Shown one piece after another: positions 25,180-34,723 of a DNA stretch of 64,000 nt. How positions within the stretch are numbered: the stretch's first letter is position 1; every line of letters begins with the position of its first letter. The stretch spans positions 1-64,000 of the forward strand of contig VWPU01017427.1 of the NCBI GenBank assembly GCA_013398955.1, in the 5' to 3' direction. Source of the DNA: Callaeas wilsoni (lineage: Eukaryota; Chordata; Aves; Passeriformes; Callaeidae). The notes under the pieces were generated by a model. The model was not told the DNA's origin, ran no database searches, and saw nothing but the letters and a program-made list of their open reading frames with translations. The position numbers and the translations under genes were made by a program.

Positions 25180-25800
25180 TAAAATCACAGAATCACAGAA
25201 CGGTTTTAGCTGGAAGGGACTTCAAAGACCGTCTTGTTCCACACCCCCTGCAGTGGGCAGGGACATCTTTCATTACACCAGGTTGCTGAGTGCTCCATCC
25301 AGACTGGTCTTGAACACTTCCAAGGACGGGGCATCCGCAACTTCCCCAGGCATCCTGTTCCAGGGCCTCACCACCCTCACAGTCAAGAGTTTAATTTGTA
25401 TCTAATCTAAACCTGTTGTCTTCCAGTTTAAAACCATTCCCCCTTCTCCTGCCACAACATCTTCTTGTGCAAACTCCCTCCCCAGCTCTCTTGTTGGTCC
25501 TCTTTAGGCACTGGAAGGTGCTAAAACATCTCCCCCAAGTCTTCCCTTCTGCAGGCTGAACAACCCCAACTCTCTCAGCCTGTCTTCATAGGAGAGGTGC
25601 TCCAGCCCACTCTGATCATCTTCATGGCCTCCTCTGGACTTCTCCAACAGGTCCATGTCCTCGTTATGTTGAAGACCCCAGAGCTGGACACAGTCCTCCA
25701 AGTGGTGCCTTACCAGAGCAGAGTAGAGGGGAAATAGTCTTGGTAAATAACATCCACTGCTCTCAGCCTGTTGTCTCCTGATAGCAGTCAGATTGGTCCT
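25180..25800 (-). mobile_element. CR1 LINE, minus orientation, internally deleted
   Basis: It starts (3' end of the element) with 'aatcacagaatcacagaacggttttagctggaagggacttcaaag'. On the minus strand it reads LVRHHLEDCVQLWGLQHNED and LSYEDRLRELGLFSLQKGRL, typical CR1 ORF2. Near 25750 the frame jumps from a VDVIYQDY-like segment to LYSALV, so an internal part is missing. It ends about 70 bases from a TSGA10 exon. Confidence 0.9.
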
Positions 25801-25866
25801 GCAGGATTAACCATGAACATCACCTGTATTATATTTATAATTCCATAAATAATTCCTTTCCCTTAC

Positions 25867-25944
25867 ATTATGAATAGTAGTTTCAAGCTCTTCAATTCTC
25901 TCTTCCAAATGAGCCTTTTCATTAAAAGCAGTTTCTTGGGAAAT
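25867..25944 (-). pseudogene. TSGA10: TSGA10 exon, open, highly conserved
   Basis: 78 bases read ISQETAFNEKAHLEERIEEL then ETTIHN, nearly identical to human TSGA10. The acceptor is GATTCAG and the donor AAT|GTAAGG. It is phase 0 at both ends. Confidence 0.88.
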
Positions 25945-26129
25945 CTGAATCAAATAACAGAATAACAAAATCACACATAGAACAAGCTTCAACTCACCAC
26001 ACACTTATAAAGCAATTAATTCTCAGGACCAGAATATAAAACCTTAGCAACTTTAATTACATTGCTAAGTAGTTTTCATGTTTAAATAACCTGTGGGGTG
26101 GAGCTGAGGTGGGATGGGACAAATTAAAC

Positions 26130-26303
26130 CTGTAACTGCTCCCTGAGGCTATCACGTTCTGTAGGCATCCTTTGGAAACCTGACAGTGCTGTATCCCTTT
26201 GTATCTCCATACGTCTTAATACAGCTTGAGCTGTCACAGTGCTTTTAGGAGTCCTGGGACATTTTATATCGTCCTGACAAAGATGGGAAATCTCCTCCCA
26301 TGC
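26130..26303 (-). pseudogene. TSGA10: TSGA10 exon, open
   Basis: 174 bases, 58 codons, open. It reads AWEEISHLCQD, then PRTPKSTVTAQAVLRRMEIQ, then PTERDSLREQLQ, matching human SPKSTTAHAILRRVETERD and TERDSLRERLK. The acceptor is AAAACAG. The donor CAG|GTTTAA is weak. Confidence 0.85.
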
Positions 26304-26650
26304 CTGTTTTTAAAAATAGTAGAATAACAGAAACATGGCATGGATAATGTAATGTATTTCTGGGTCCTATGGCTGGTAATGTAGAGCATCCCAGAAACGG
26401 TGTAATATCGAAGGTGAAGTAATCATTTGTGCATACATTCTTTGATTCAGGAAAGCATTTTCAACTCAGGACAGCACTTACAAACTTGTATTGAACTGAC
26501 AGATTCAAATCACAGAATTTCCATAACTTTTTTTTTCTATTTTTTAAACAAATACTTTGCATTCTTTTTTCATACAAAGCCAAAAGTATAATTTTTTCTT
26601 GCACATTACCTTGTTATTTCAATTAATCATACAAATATAAATAAAATTAC

Positions 26651-26804
26651 CTGTTCATAAAGATTGAGAATTTTGTCCTTCTCAGGTGTTAAAACTTTGA
26701 AATTACCCTGAATTTCTGCCATGACACTCATTTATTTTCAGTGTTGACTCACGTTCTTCATGATCTCTCAATATTTTCAAGACTTCTGGATCAGAAACCA
26801 CTCC
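26651..26804 (-). pseudogene. TSGA10: TSGA10 exon with frameshift
   Basis: The first half reads DPEVLKILRDHEERESTLK. The second half reads MAEIQGNFKVLTPEKDKILN then LYEQ in another frame (human HLAEIQGNVKVLKSERDKIF). The shift is near 26720 and is consistent with loss of two bases. The acceptor is TTTTAAG and the donor CAG|GTAATT. Confidence 0.8.
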
Positions 26805-27081
26805 CTTAAAAAATAGTGATATAGGGTTAAAGTAGAGAAACAAAACCTGAAACAGTTTCTTATAATATCTGGTTTGAATGCTTCTATTGGCCCATTCCCA
26901 TCTTATGCATCCTTCTATTCACAATCAATTAGTTTTTCTTCCTGATAGTTATAGGTTTAGTAGTTTAACATGGGATAAACTGACACTCTAAAAATACATT
27001 CCTTGTCTTCCAAAGTGATTTCCCAAGCTCACCTGGATGGGTGAACTTTTTTTTCACATGCTGCCACAAGTAGAAGTTCAC

Positions 27082-27233
27082 TTAGGACTTGAAAATGGGT
27101 TTCTTAATGCCTTCAACAAATTCTCAGTCTCACATTTATAGCAGTTTCTGTTCTTTTCCAGTGACTTAATAAAGGCATCAAGCCTTGAAGGTGACCTCCC
27201 TTGCTTTATTTCAGATTCTTTTTGTAAAATAAC
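27082..27233 (-). pseudogene. TSGA10: TSGA10 N-terminal exon, CEP135-like segment
   Basis: The frame reads QGRSPSRLDAFIKSLEKNRN then CYKCETENLLKALRN. This resembles the 'SRL..FI.SLE..R.YY..E.E.L' segment found in CEP135 and in long TSGA10 forms. The acceptor is AATGCAG. The donor is uncertain (GTGAAC at 27081). Further 5' exons were not recognised. Confidence 0.6.
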
Positions 27234-28814
27234 CTGCATTAGCATAAATGAGAGAATGCATTTACTGAAATAAAACCTTTGTAATTATTTATACTTCAAT
27301 ATAAAATGGATAAATATACTCTTCAAAATGAAGATGAAGCAGATCTCTAATTAAAATTAATATCTATATAATACTTTAAAGTAACTTCTGAATGTCTGTA
27401 TTTTCTCTTGTTTGTCATATTGCAAATATGTTTGAATGTCCTTCTAATATGGATCTGACAAGAAAGAAAGGGACATAAAAACTAAACTCTAATTAACTTG
27501 AAATAGATCTGTTCAAAACTAAGGAGGACAATTAAGTAGGTTTGTACTGGAATATCTAATGAATTTTTAAATATGAAAGAAAATAGGACACCATGTTTGT
27601 TTAAGGTCCATGAAAGGTGAATTTCTGCAAAGGAAATTAATTAATGTGCAAGTAAGTACTGCTGAAATCCAGAAAGTCATGTAAGGGCCTAAAACAGATT
27701 TGGAAGATAAACTGCAATTCTGAAATTTAAAACTGCACATCAAATCCCATTTGTTTAAGAGTAAACTAATTTAGAGTCTCTACAAAGAGTAATTTCAACA
27801 AAGTGATTCCTACAATCAATTTTTGGCATTCATACTGAAATTAATCACCTCCTAGGAGTACCTCTGACGATAAAGACAACCAAGATATCTATTACTATAA
27901 TCATTGCTGTTGACATATCAGTTAGATTACGTGAATCCCATCCTAATCTACTGTTCTCTCTGAAAGAGGCACTCTCAGGTTCTGCAGTTATACGCATTTC
28001 CCTAGTTCTAGGGGAGGGAAAAGATCCGAGAAATCAAGCAATTGGCACCTTCATTACCTCACTGAGCATTGAGGACTCAAATTTACACATAGAATTTACA
28101 CACAGTATTTGCTCACTCGCAGTACTACTTTTACCAGCTAGTGAAACAGTACTTTTTGGAAAACATGATAGTATTTATATATCCTAAAACATATACTTCT
28201 ACTACACTTGCTATAAAGGGGGAAGAATTTACTGCTATGACACATTTCACCACCATCTAAATTGCAATAACAGAACCCCATCACAATTGGGATTCAGTTT
28301 CCCATCAGGACCCCTCGCTCTCGGCTTCATGCAGCACTAGGGACACCTGCAGCAGCCCTTGTCGCAGGACCAGGAGCATGCAAAGTCAGCAAATGTTTCA
28401 GACAGATTAAGCCCCCCAAAACGTTTTTGAGTTCCCAAGCAGTTCAGTGATGAACCACTTCAGATGTTCCTTTCCTCCTTGCTCCCCACAGCACCAGCAG
28501 CACCCAAGCCTCCTGCACACCCTGCCGGTCACTACCTCCAGCGCCTTGGGGAGCTGCTCATGGCCACTACCGGGGCCAGGGGGAGCACCTGCGTCTGCTG
28601 CTGCCCCAACACCTGCCTCTTTCCTCCCTCTTTCCTTCCCTCCCTCCATTCCACCACGTTCCCCAGGAGCCTGGCAGTGGCCAGCGAGCTATTGCACCCT
28701 CCCAAACGCCCCTCTCCACATGCCAAGCTGGCAGCTAGTTCGTCTTCCTCCAGGAATCTGGTTAGTCTGGATCGTTGTGAAGAGCTCCTAGGAACCCCGA
28801 CTCCAGCTCTCCCC
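27234..28814. other. Non-coding stretch with a GC-rich block
   Basis: 27234-28280 is AT-rich with nothing recognised. 28290-28814 is abruptly GC- and pyrimidine-rich (including runs like 'ctccctctttccttccctccctcc') and directly precedes the provirus. Open frames of up to 122 codons occur on both strands here, but none resembles a known protein; they reflect the base composition. Confidence 0.45.
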
Positions 28815-29337
28815 TGTTGCGGTGTGCCCTAAGCAGGCTAAAGGCCTTAAACAGTATGACAAGGATGATGAGGTAATCCCCAAAGCCTCCGCTCCCGAGC
28901 TGACTTCATTCTCCTCCCCCTAGCCTGTCCGTCAGGATATTGCACCCTCCCCATTCTGGAAAGTTCCCCCAGTTCTGTCTCCCCATTGGTTGGTTTTGGA
29001 TCCTTTACCCCATTGGTTGTTTCCCCCAATCCAGTTTTGCTCCTCCCTCCTACCCTTCACCCACTGGTTGTTTCCCAATCCCCCCTAACCTTATAAGAGT
29101 CCCTGCTCTCCACCCCTTTTTGTTCTTTTGTCCCTGGACTTCTTTGAGGCAATAAACCTTGAAACTCCGTACAAAAGACCTCTCTCGCCTCTTTATTCTC
29201 TGGGCTTCTACATCGCCTCTCGTCAGTGCTGTGCTGCAGAGAGCTGCTGCCAGCGAGGGCACTCTCTTGTCCTCTGCCGTAGTGGTTGCCTCCGCCCCTC
29301 TGAGCCCTGCCGGGATAATAACCACCCCACCGTGACA
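28815..29337 (+). repeat. 5' LTR of the provirus
   Basis: It begins TGTTGCGG and ends CCGTGACA; the 3' LTR ends CCGCAACA, the exact inverted complement of the start, which fixes the borders. It contains several CCAAT boxes in reverse (ATTGG near 28985, 29013), a TATA-like TTATAAGAG at 29091 and an AATAAA at 29151-29156. This gives the normal U3-R-U5 order. Confidence 0.9.
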
Positions 29338-29339
29338 GG

Positions 29340-29357
29340 TGGTGCCCAGTGTGGGGC
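29340..29357 (+). other. Retroviral primer binding site, tRNA-Lys1,2-like
   Basis: The 18 bases TGGTGCCCAGTGTGGGGC start two bases after the LTR. They differ at three positions from the complement of the tRNA-Lys1,2 3' end, two of them C-to-T changes of CpG-decay type. Confidence 0.75.
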
Positions 29358-29691
29358 CTCTCAGGAGGCTTGACAAGAGTGTCCTCACCACCGTTGAACA
29401 TGTGAGCATACGCCATGGGTCAGCCGCTTCCTCTCCATGTAGCATGCTGCATTTTAGTCAGTGGTGCTCCGGGAGGCGACCGATAACCCTCGACGGACGA
29501 GGTGCCAGAGGGCCGGTCGACGCCGCGCAGAGGGACACTGCCAAAGAGTGTTTCTTTCCAGGGAGGAGTTGGGGGGATTGGCCGTGTGCGCCTTGGGATC
29601 CCAGAGAGTGGTGAGTATAAATTTAATCCTCCTCCAGCTTTTCTTTTGTTTTTTCCTTTTTCTTTGGCAGTGGTGAGGTATCTGGGGTAGG

Positions 29692-31534
29692 ATGGGTTGC
29701 CATGTCTCCCACCCCCAGAGAAAGATTTATGTCCAAGTTGTGGTTACCCTAGAGGGAGGGAATTTTAAATTTTCAAAACCCCAGTTGCGCAAGTTTGTTA
29801 AATGGATTTGCCCATTTTTCCCTAACGCTTCTGGGGAATCAGTTGGGGACCTGGAGTTTTGGGACGCCGTGGGGAAGAGGCTGACAGTGGTCAGCCAGGC
29901 AGGGGACGCTGCTGTTCATAAGTTTTTCCCTCTGCAAGTTTTAATTTACTAGGGGCTCAAAACTTTTAAGAAGGGTTTCAGTTGTAATAATCCTTTCCAC
30001 CCCAGTTATCCTACATGTGTCCCTACCTCTCCTTAATCCTCACCCTGTTAATTTCTTTAGGGATGGATCAGAGGATGCATCCTGCCAACAGGCGCCGAGT
30101 GGCTACTGTCCCTCGGGCTCCTCTCGGTCTGTCTCTTTCCCTTACCCTGACCGCTGTAGCCAAGCTGTCAGGCACTTTCCCTCAAAGCCATTTTCCTTTC
30201 CCTCTTCCCCAGTTCTGTCTTCCCCAGTTCTTCAAGGAAAAAATGGCGCCAGCCTTGTGGCTAGCCCCACCATTTTGCCATCTTTGCTACCAGTGCTTCC
30301 CACCTCTGCCACTACCACACAAAATGGCGGTAACCATGTGCTCTCCTCTGCCCTTCCACCTTCTTCCCAGCATTCTCCGCAGACTCTCGCCACTTTGCCC
30401 AGCTCCACCCTTAGCCCATCCCTTCTGACATCATTGGGCCATGCCCCCTGCATCAAGTCCCCTCCCCCTGTCCAAAACCACACCCCCTTTCCAGTCCCAC
30501 CTACCAGAGGCTCCTCCCCTTGCCATCCCACTTCCGGTTTCCACGCCTCCACTTCTGGTTCCCATGTCACTGGAACCAGATGTGGTGGGCCAGAGGACCG
30601 GAAGTCAGCTGGAGCCGATGAGATCTTTGCCAAGCTGGTTATCTATAAATAAGCTGGCAACGATCCCCCGTGGGAACCCTTCCCTGCAACCAACTTGAAG
30701 GAGCTGTGTAAAGTGGCAAAGGAGTTTGAGAGGGATTCACCCTATTTTAAGAGTATGTTCCAGGGAACCCTGTCCACAAGTGCGCTTGTGCCGTACAACT
30801 TCAAGATCGTCTTCTCGTGTCTCCTCACCCCATCCGAATACCTTACATGGGAGGAGTTGTGGAAGTGCGCCCTCCAAGAACACCTTGCGCTCTTCCACCG
30901 CGACCCTGCACAGGCACACCTCACCCTAGTTCACCTGATGGGATGCGGACAGTGGACAAAGCCCCAAGACCAACTGGGAGCATTGCCGGAACAGGTGCTG
31001 GGAATGGTGCAGAATGCCGCACAGCGTGCCCTCTTCCTCACTCCCACGGACTCCACCCCGGTGACTTCATACACCCAAATTATGCAGGATCCAAATGAGA
31101 CATTCATCAGATTCACCGATCATCTCAGGGAAGCAGTCCAAAGGCAAATCAAGAGCGCTGAGGCCCAACAAGAGGTACTATGTTCGGTGGCCAGGCTCAG
31201 TGCTAATGAAGCCTGTAAAAAGGTGCTACAGACTATGCCTCTGGACCCGCCTCTCACACTCAATCAGATGATCAAGGCCTGCATGACCTGGGTGCTTCCC
31301 ATCAGCGCCCCAAAAGGTAAAAAAGGGGGAGTCGCGGGAGCAGCAGCGGCAGTGGACAACACCCAGGGCACGGACCAGACGGTGAGGAGGAATATCGGTC
31401 CATGTTCAAACTGTGGGAAGCAAGGACATTGGTGGCTTGCATGCAAGGAGCCCCAACGTTTCAACACCCGGAAAGGGGCTCCGGCACAAGGACCCTGCTC
31501 ATGCCACCAGCAGCAGCCACCAACTCAACTCTGA
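29692..31534 (+). pseudogene. Retroviral gag remnant
   Basis: A matrix segment starts at 29692 with Met-Gly (myristoylation context) and reads to a stop at 29950-29952, including SKPQLRKFVKWICPFFP, a betaretrovirus-like matrix pattern. A proline-rich region follows from about 30017 in another frame, stopped at 30650-30652. The capsid then continues from about 30695, with the major homology region around QDPNETFIRFTDHLREAV (about 31088-31140). A nucleocapsid zinc knuckle CSNCGKQGHWWLAC lies at about 31404-31445. A frameshift plus two stops make it non-functional. Confidence 0.88.
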
Positions 31535-32310
31535 AGACACTGTTAAAAGAGCGCAGTGCGGCCCCGTGCGCGGACATAAGCGAAGTGGCTGCCTCTTCGA
31601 CAGACTTACATGGACACTGTAAGAGCTGCACAGTGCAGGGAGCAATGACATCACTCCTGGGCAAACCCGGAAGGTGTGTCCATTTAAGAACAGCCACGCC
31701 CCTGCAGTTCGCGGCAGGAGAGGAGGCTCACAGACTCATCTCTGCCTCCCTCTCGTGCCATGATGCAGGGCACCCCAGTTCTTATTCTGGGGGGCAAGGA
31801 CATGACACCTCCGGTCTGAAGACCTGCCCCACTGTGCAGTTCACAGACCATCTGGGACAAATAATATTTTTTATAAAATGTAATGATCCACCATTGTTTA
31901 TCCCCCAAGGCACAGACATCGCCAGCGGGATAATACTACCGGAAGACGACGACACACACGGACAGGACATATCTGCCTTCTGGATGGAGGTTATCGGACG
32001 GGACAAACGAAACATCACGTGCAGGCTGCGCAGTGGTGAATCGGTCGTGGAACTGCCAGGTATGATTGACACTGGGGCAGACGCAACGGTCATCTTGCAT
32101 CGAGATTGGCCCGAAGCCTGGCAACTGTGACCAGTTGCGGGCAGCCTCACAGGGATTGGCGGACAGACGAAGGCAGAGAGGAGCACGTCCCCAATTTCCA
32201 TTGAAGGCCTGGAAGGGAACATCGCTTCCATCCGGCCTTTCATGGTGGACACAAGGTTCGCATTATGGGGACGGGACCTCCTGTCGCAGTGGGGGACTCA
32301 AAAATAGAAA
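31402..32310 (+). pseudogene. Retroviral pro remnant (dUTPase-like part and protease)
   Basis: This frame overlaps the end of gag in the -1 frame. Near 31900 a segment FIPQGTDIASGIILPEDD resembles the C-terminal end of retroviral dUTPase (tentative). The aspartic protease active site reads MIDTGADATVI at about 32063-32095, followed by DWPEAW. A stop at 32128-32130 cuts the protease before its C-terminal GRDLLSQWG motif (about 32270-32296). Confidence 0.82.
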
Positions 32311-32910
32311 ACCCACAAGGGGTTTTTTTAGTTAGGGCCACTGATGAGCGCACCACCCCACGCCTGAATTGGACTTCAGATACACTGGTGTGGGTGGATC
32401 AGTGGCCTCTAACTAAAGAAAAATTAAGCGCGCTCGAGTCCCTCGTGGAGGAGCAGCTTACCAAAGGCAACATTTTCCCATCTAATAGCCCTTGGAACTG
32501 TCTTGTCTTTGTTATTAAAAAACGTGGCAAAGGTAGGTGGAGGCTCCTCCAAGACCTCAGAAAAATCAATGAGGTCATTGTAGACATGGGGCCCCTACAA
32601 CCCAGATTACCAAAACCCACCATGCTCCTTGGTCATGGAAGCTTGCAGTCATTGACATCAAGGATTGTCTCTTCCACATCCCACTGAACCCTGAGGACGC
32701 TCCCCGTTTTGCCTTTTCGGTACCATCTTTGAATAGGCAAACTCCACTGCGCAGGTACTACTGGTGTGTACTACCCCAGAGGATGAAAAACTCCCCCAAA
32801 ATATGCCAGTGGTACATTGCCAAGGTCTTGTCTCCTGTCCAGAAGGAGGCAGAAAAAGCTGTCATCCTGCACTACATGGACGATGTCCTTGTCTGTGCCA
32901 AAAATTACTG
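32265..32910 (+). pseudogene. Retroviral pol remnant (N-terminal reverse transcriptase)
   Basis: From about 32265 one frame shows the start of reverse transcriptase (WPLTKEKLSALESLVEEQL, NSPWNCLVFVIKK, WRLLQDLRKIN). It is lost near 32690. The later part, with the polymerase active site YMDD at about 32875, continues in another frame to a stop at 32909-32911. Palm and catalytic core are partial; the connection domain, RNase H and integrase are gone because the sequence jumps straight into LTR at about 32990. Confidence 0.88.
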
Positions 32911-32989
32911 ATACCTAGAATGGACATTAACTCTTACTGTTAAGGCAATTGAAAAGGCGGGTTTTCAAATCTGAAAGGACAAAATCCAG

Positions 32990-33365
32990 TAAAGTTCCCC
33001 TAGTTCTGTCTCCCTGTTGGTTGGATTCTTTACCCCATTGGTTGTTTTCCCCCAATCCAATTTTGCTCCTCCCTCCTACCCTTCACCCACTGGTTGTTTC
33101 CCAATCCCCCCCCCAACCCTATAAGAGTCCCTGCTCTCCGCCCCTTCTTGTTCTTTGGTCCCTGGACCCCTTGGAGGCAATAAACTTTGGAACTCCATAT
33201 GAAAGACCTCTCTTGCCTCTTTGTCCTCTGTGCTTCTACATTGCCTCTCGTCAGTGCTGTGCTGCAGAGAGCTGCTGCCAGCGAGGGCACTCTCGTGTCC
33301 TCTGCCGTGGTGGTTGCCTCCACCTTGCTGAGCCCTGCCGGGATAATAACCACCCCACCGCAACA
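32990..33365 (+). repeat. 3' LTR, missing its first part
   Basis: It matches the 5' LTR from about 28960 to its end, including the ATTGG boxes, TATAAGAG near 33120, AATAAA at 33179-33184 and the terminal CCGCAACA. The first about 145 bases of U3 are missing, so the internal deletion joined pol directly to mid-U3 at a shared AAAGTTCCCC. Confidence 0.9.
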
Positions 33366-33435
33366 CTCCGCTGAAGGAAAAGCTGTCCGTATAATCATTA
33401 CATTCTCACAGTATTGTCCTTTCCTCCAGGCCAGG

Positions 33436-34723
33436 CCCATTCCCGAGGGAACTGGTGGATGAAGCGGCTAAGCCACTAGTCATCATATTTGAGAAGCAGT
33501 GGCAATTTGGTGAAGTTCCCACTGATTTGAAAAGAAATATAGAAGACCCAGGGAAATACAGGCCAGTAACTCTTGCCTCAGTACCTGTCAAGATCACGGA
33601 GCAGATCCTCCTGGAAAATATACTATGGCATACAGAAAATAAGGAGGTAATTAGTGGCAGTCACCATGATTTCACCATGGCAAATCATGCCTGACAAATT
33701 TGGTGGCCTTCTACAAGGGGGTTATGGCAGTGGTGTAAAGTAAATGGTGAGGAAAAAGCAACTGCTATCATCTATCTGGGCTTGTGCAAGGTGTTTGACA
33801 CTGTCCTGCACAATGTCCTTGTCTCTAATCAGGAGAGACATGGATTTCACAGATGGACCATTCAGTGGATAAAGAATTAGATGGATGGTTGCACTCAAAC
33901 TGGCCAATGACTCAATGGCCGGGTGGAGACCAGTGGTGTTCTTCAAGGGCTGATGTTGGGCTGGTGCTGTTTAACATTTGTCAGTGACATGGACACAAGC
34001 TGGGAGGAGAATGGATGGAGAGCAGCCCTGGCGAGAAGGACTTAGGGGTGCTGGTGGACAAGAAGTTAAACATGAGCTGGCAATGTGCCCTTACAGACCA
34101 GAAGGCCAACCACATCCTGGGCTACAGCAAAAGAGGTGTGCCCAGCAGGGCGAAGGAAATGATTCTCCCTCTCTACTCTGCTCTCATGAAACCCCACCTG
34201 GAGTGCTGCATCCAGCTCTGGAGCCTCCAGATCAAGAAAGAAATTCACCTGTTGGAGTGAAGTCCAGAGAAGGGCCACTAAGCTGATTAGGAGGCTGGAG
34301 AACCTCTCCTATGAAGACAGGCTGAGAGCTGGGACTTCAGCCTTTAGAAGAGAAGGCTCCAGGGAGACTCCAGCACATAAAGGGAGCTTACAGGAAGGCT
34401 GGAGAGGGACTTTTCACAAGGGCATGTAGTGATAGGACAAGGGAGAATGATCTTAAGCTGAAGGAGGGAAGGTTTAAATTAGATAATAGGGAGGAATTAT
34501 TTACTTTCAAGAGGAATTTGCTTCTTCTTAGGAGGGTGATGAGGCAGTGGAACAGGTTGCCTAAAAAGGCTGTGGAGTCCCCACACAGAGGTGTTCAACA
34601 TGAGGCTGGATGGAGCTATGACCAACTTGGTCTAGTGGAAGGTGACCCTGCCCATGCAAGTGGAGTTGGAACTAGGTGGTCTTGAAGGTCCCTTCCAACC
34701 CAAACTATTTTATGACTCTGATT
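33436..34723 (+). mobile_element. CR1 LINE, plus orientation, long but broken
   Basis: It reads CR1 reverse transcriptase from '[20 protein letters not shown]' through [20 protein letters not shown] to FDTVLHNVLVSNQERHGF, then [20 protein letters not shown] and [20 protein letters not shown]. It closes with the CR1 3' end (AACCCAAACTATTTTATGACTCTGAT). Stops, frameshifts and a missing segment near 33980 show it is dead. It starts about 70 bases after the provirus. Confidence 0.92.

Larger units (their letters stand above)
8705..27233 (-). pseudogene. TSGA10: TSGA10 (testis specific 10), multi-exon, decayed copy
   Basis: At least 14 exons in collinear order on the minus strand match the coiled-coil sperm protein TSGA10, from an N-terminal part shared with CEP135 (27.2 kb) to the C-terminal tail (8.7 kb). 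TSGA10 acts in the sperm tail and head-tail junction; human loss causes acephalic spermatozoa (established knowledge). Clear anchors are ETAFNEKAHLEERIEELE, NKEKSSLQDC, LCIKLDAVKEQLN and [15 protein letters not shown]. The frame is broken by in-frame stops at 23342-23344, 22227-22229, 17058-17060, 14449-14451 and 8756-8758. It is also broken by frameshifts near 26720 and 12074. One expected exon between 14651 and 17016 was not found. Exons 26130-26303, 25867-25944, 20827-20981, 19587-19642 and 19248-19397 are still open, so inactivation may be fairly recent. Alternatives are assembly errors (unlikely for so many) or a shortened isoform. Confidence 0.82.
28815..33365 (+). mobile_element. Class II endogenous retrovirus, internally deleted provirus
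   Basis: The order is 5' LTR, primer binding site, gag, pro, part of pol, then a truncated 3' LTR. Integrase, RNase H and env are absent. Gag, pro and pol use successive -1 frames (gag frame 2, pro frame 1, pol frame 3), the gag/pro/pol plan of betaretroviruses. The capsid major homology region, a zinc knuckle, a DTGA protease motif and a YMDD box are visible, but stops and shifts break every gene. The insertion is opposite in sense to the TSGA10 relic. Six bases before the 5' LTR (CTCCCC) and after the 3' LTR (CTCCGC) match at five of six, a decayed target duplication. The two LTRs differ by about 8-10% by eye, so the copy is old. Confidence 0.93.

Noticed and set aside
28464..28832. 122-codon plus-strand frame and overlapping minus-strand frames
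   Set aside because: Overlapping frames on both strands in a pyrimidine-rich block; no homology and no conserved start.
30017..30652. A separate 211-codon gene before the capsid region
   Set aside because: It is the proline-rich middle part of the proviral gag in the same frame as the capsid, split off by one stop.
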